From Lutjanus erythropterus (taxonomy: Eukaryota; Chordata; Actinopteri; Lutjaniformes; Lutjanidae): a stretch of DNA of 64,000 nt. The notes beneath the pieces are model-generated. The model saw nothing but the letters and a program-made list of their open reading frames with translations, was not told where the DNA came from and did not search any database. This document shows, one piece after another, positions 62,571-64,000 of this stretch; positions within the stretch are counted from its first letter, which is position 1, and every line of letters starts with the position of its first letter. The position numbers and the translations under genes are program-made. The stretch covers positions 5,035,837-5,099,836 of the forward strand of contig CM034600.1 in the NCBI GenBank assembly GCA_020091685.1, read 5' to 3'.

Positions 62571-63264
62571 GAGGGAGAGAGGAGCTCAAACAAACTTAAG
62601 TTAAAGAAGCTATTCACATATTTACGAGCTATGAGAACCTCATTTACAAGCAGCAAAATGTATGTTTTTAAGTATATGTTATATTTTGCATATTTTCACT
62701 GCTTTACCTTGCTGTCAGATAATCGTGTGTGATAGGAAACCACAGTTATATGATCCAAATGTCACTCTTTCCAAAGCAACCAAACTCCATTGGAAAAATC
62801 TATCATTTTACCTTACAGAACACAGGAGTTGCTGGTTAACAAATGCCTCCATCAGGTAGTTTGTTTGTGTTATTGTGTCACTTAAGTGTTAGTTTGGATT
62901 CACTGAAGTTGCACGGTAACGCAGAAAGTTTAATCAGTGGATGCAGCTGTAAACCAGCAACCTTGCCTTCCACAAGGTAAAATTTTTGATTTTGCCAATG
63001 GAGTCTGGTTGCTTTGGCTTAAAACAATGGGTTTCCACCAGAACAGGCCGTCAGATGGCAAAGTAAAACAGTGAAAATATGCTAAGTATAACTTACACAC
63101 ATACATTTTGCTGCTTACTCTGTTCACAGCTGTTCATTTCTTAGCTTCTGTGTCAGTACTCCTCTCTGCTTCTCCACACTAGGGGCGTGTCAAATGCCAT
63201 CTACTGTAGATAATATGCATAAGTACTCATACAACCCCATTTCAAAGAATCCAAACTATCCCTT
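62571..63264. mobile_element. Fold-back element with arms of about 200 bp
   Basis: AAGCAGCAAAATGTATG at about 62649, then CATATTTTCACTGCTTTACC and AAGCAACCAAACTCCATTGG, reappear inverted at 62930-63120 (on the other strand AAGCAGCAAAATGTATG, CATATTTTCACTGTTTTACT and AAGCAACCAGACTCCATTGG). The two arms also give similar short peptides on opposite strands (YFAYFHCFTL and YLAYFHCFTL), which is why both look open. The right outer end (on the other strand AAGGGATAGTTTGGATTCTT) matches the end at 60672. Confidence 0.75.
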
Positions 63265-64000
63265 TTACTCTTATCCCTGGATGAAATGGTTGAAAAACAA
63301 GGCGACAATGAGAGCGAAAAAGAGACGGAAGATACAAAGAAAAGATCAAGTGTGAGCGAGGGGAAGAAAGAGAAGGAGAGGAGTGAGAGCGAGGGATTAG
63401 AGGAATCCCCCGGGTAAAGAGATTGTTGTGGCTCATTGTGTAGAACTGCTCCGCTATCTGATGCAGACTCGGCTCTGACACCTGTCACCACTCCTAATGA
63501 AACATCTCCCACAATCCTCTGCTTCCAAATCTTTTGTTCGCTCCCTCCCTCCTTTGTGGTGTGTGTGTGTGTGTGTTACCCTCTCATTTCCCTTTATGTT
63601 AGCTCGATTGTGAGTCTTTGTACTGTATATGTGGGGAATACCTTTGTATGTGTGTTCATGCATATGCGTGTTGTGCATATTCTTGTGTTCCTCAGAGGAA
63701 TTTGACGCAGTGCTTTTTATCCTGCCTCTAATGCATTAGTAATAATGAATAGACCTTAAGAGTGTGTGTGTGTGGATGTGTATTACTGACGTTATGAGGA
63801 CATACATTTGTTTACACATTCATGGGGACCCACCTAAATGCTAGGTTGAAGATCAGCAGTAAAAATGCTTTGCGCTGGCTGTCTCATTGTTTTCCTGTGG
63901 AAAGAGTGGTGGCGCCCGACCAAGTGGCACCGCTACCCTCGGCGTGGCGCATCGCTCAGATCTGCCGCTGACCACTGCGCTCAAAGTTCAAATTACTTGA

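Larger units (their letters stand above)
41904..64000 (+). other. plxna1: Intron, at least 22.1 kb, downstream of PSI-2 exon (runs off the window)
   Basis: It begins GTGAGG. I looked for an exon continuing with the IPT2 start (DCPQ-like) and saw none. Listed separately: microsatellites, MITEs at 41-62 kb, and tandem repeats at 43.3-44.3 kb. The stretches 42300-43200, 44600-46120, 50270-51240, 52200-53900, 54290-56080, 57120-60040 and 63270-64000 contain nothing I can identify beyond simple purine- or pyrimidine-rich tracts (e.g. 49930-50100, 63295-63415). Confidence 0.85.

Noticed and set aside
62547-63127. Two similar short proteins on opposite strands, considered as a conserved small gene pair
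   Set aside because: They are the two arms of one inverted repeat, so similarity follows from DNA homology; no start context or family match.

Overview
The window is a piece of a vertebrate genome, almost certainly a spiny-rayed (percomorph) teleost fish. Six exons with canonical GT/AG borders join in frame on the + strand into 223 codons of a plexin ectodomain. About 99% of the window is intron. The introns hold CA/TG microsatellites and degenerate copies of short DNA transposons, several of which I recognise from memory as common in percomorph fishes. There is no operon, CRISPR, phage, tRNA or rRNA gene, and I saw no LTR element.

The gene is a plexin-A, best matched to plexin A1 (plxna1). 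The exons lie at 1-77, 22195-22295, 24569-24692, 25008-25161, 27037-27136 and 41789-41903. In order they encode the last strand of the Sema domain, PSI domain 1, the first IPT/TIG domain and PSI domain 2. Reading phase is kept at all five junctions (0, 2, 0, 1, 2), and the last exon ends in phase 0. The start codon, most of the Sema domain, IPT2 onward, the membrane segment and the GAP-like cytoplasmic domain lie outside the window. The protein is a transmembrane receptor for semaphorins, usually with neuropilin, in axon guidance.

Layout: 78-22194 is a 22.1 kb intron with many transposon relics, a LINE reverse-transcriptase fragment near 11.2 kb, nested repeats at 19.5-20.1 kb and a perfect 17-bp-stem hairpin at 20.3 kb. 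The interval 22.2-27.1 kb holds four exons separated by 2.3, 0.3 and 1.9 kb introns. The interval 27.1-41.8 kb is a 14.7 kb intron with a poly-C run, a 322-base assembly gap, a GC-rich unique block at 31.8-33.2 kb and fold-back elements with 90-bp internal tandem units. From 41.9 kb to the end at least 22.1 kb of intron follows; the next plexin exon was not found. Large first and last introns around a tight exon cluster suggest room for intronic enhancers, and several unique blocks with clustered transcription-factor-like motifs are listed as low-confidence candidates.

I found no convincing new multi-gene system. The most noteworthy signals are the (GT)10 tract against the PSI-1 exon acceptor, fold-back elements built of 90-bp tandem units, a strong transposon-derived hairpin at 49.2 kb, the 17-bp-stem hairpin at 20.3 kb, a probable misassembly at the gap, and a two-element repeat combination that occurs twice about 10 kb apart.
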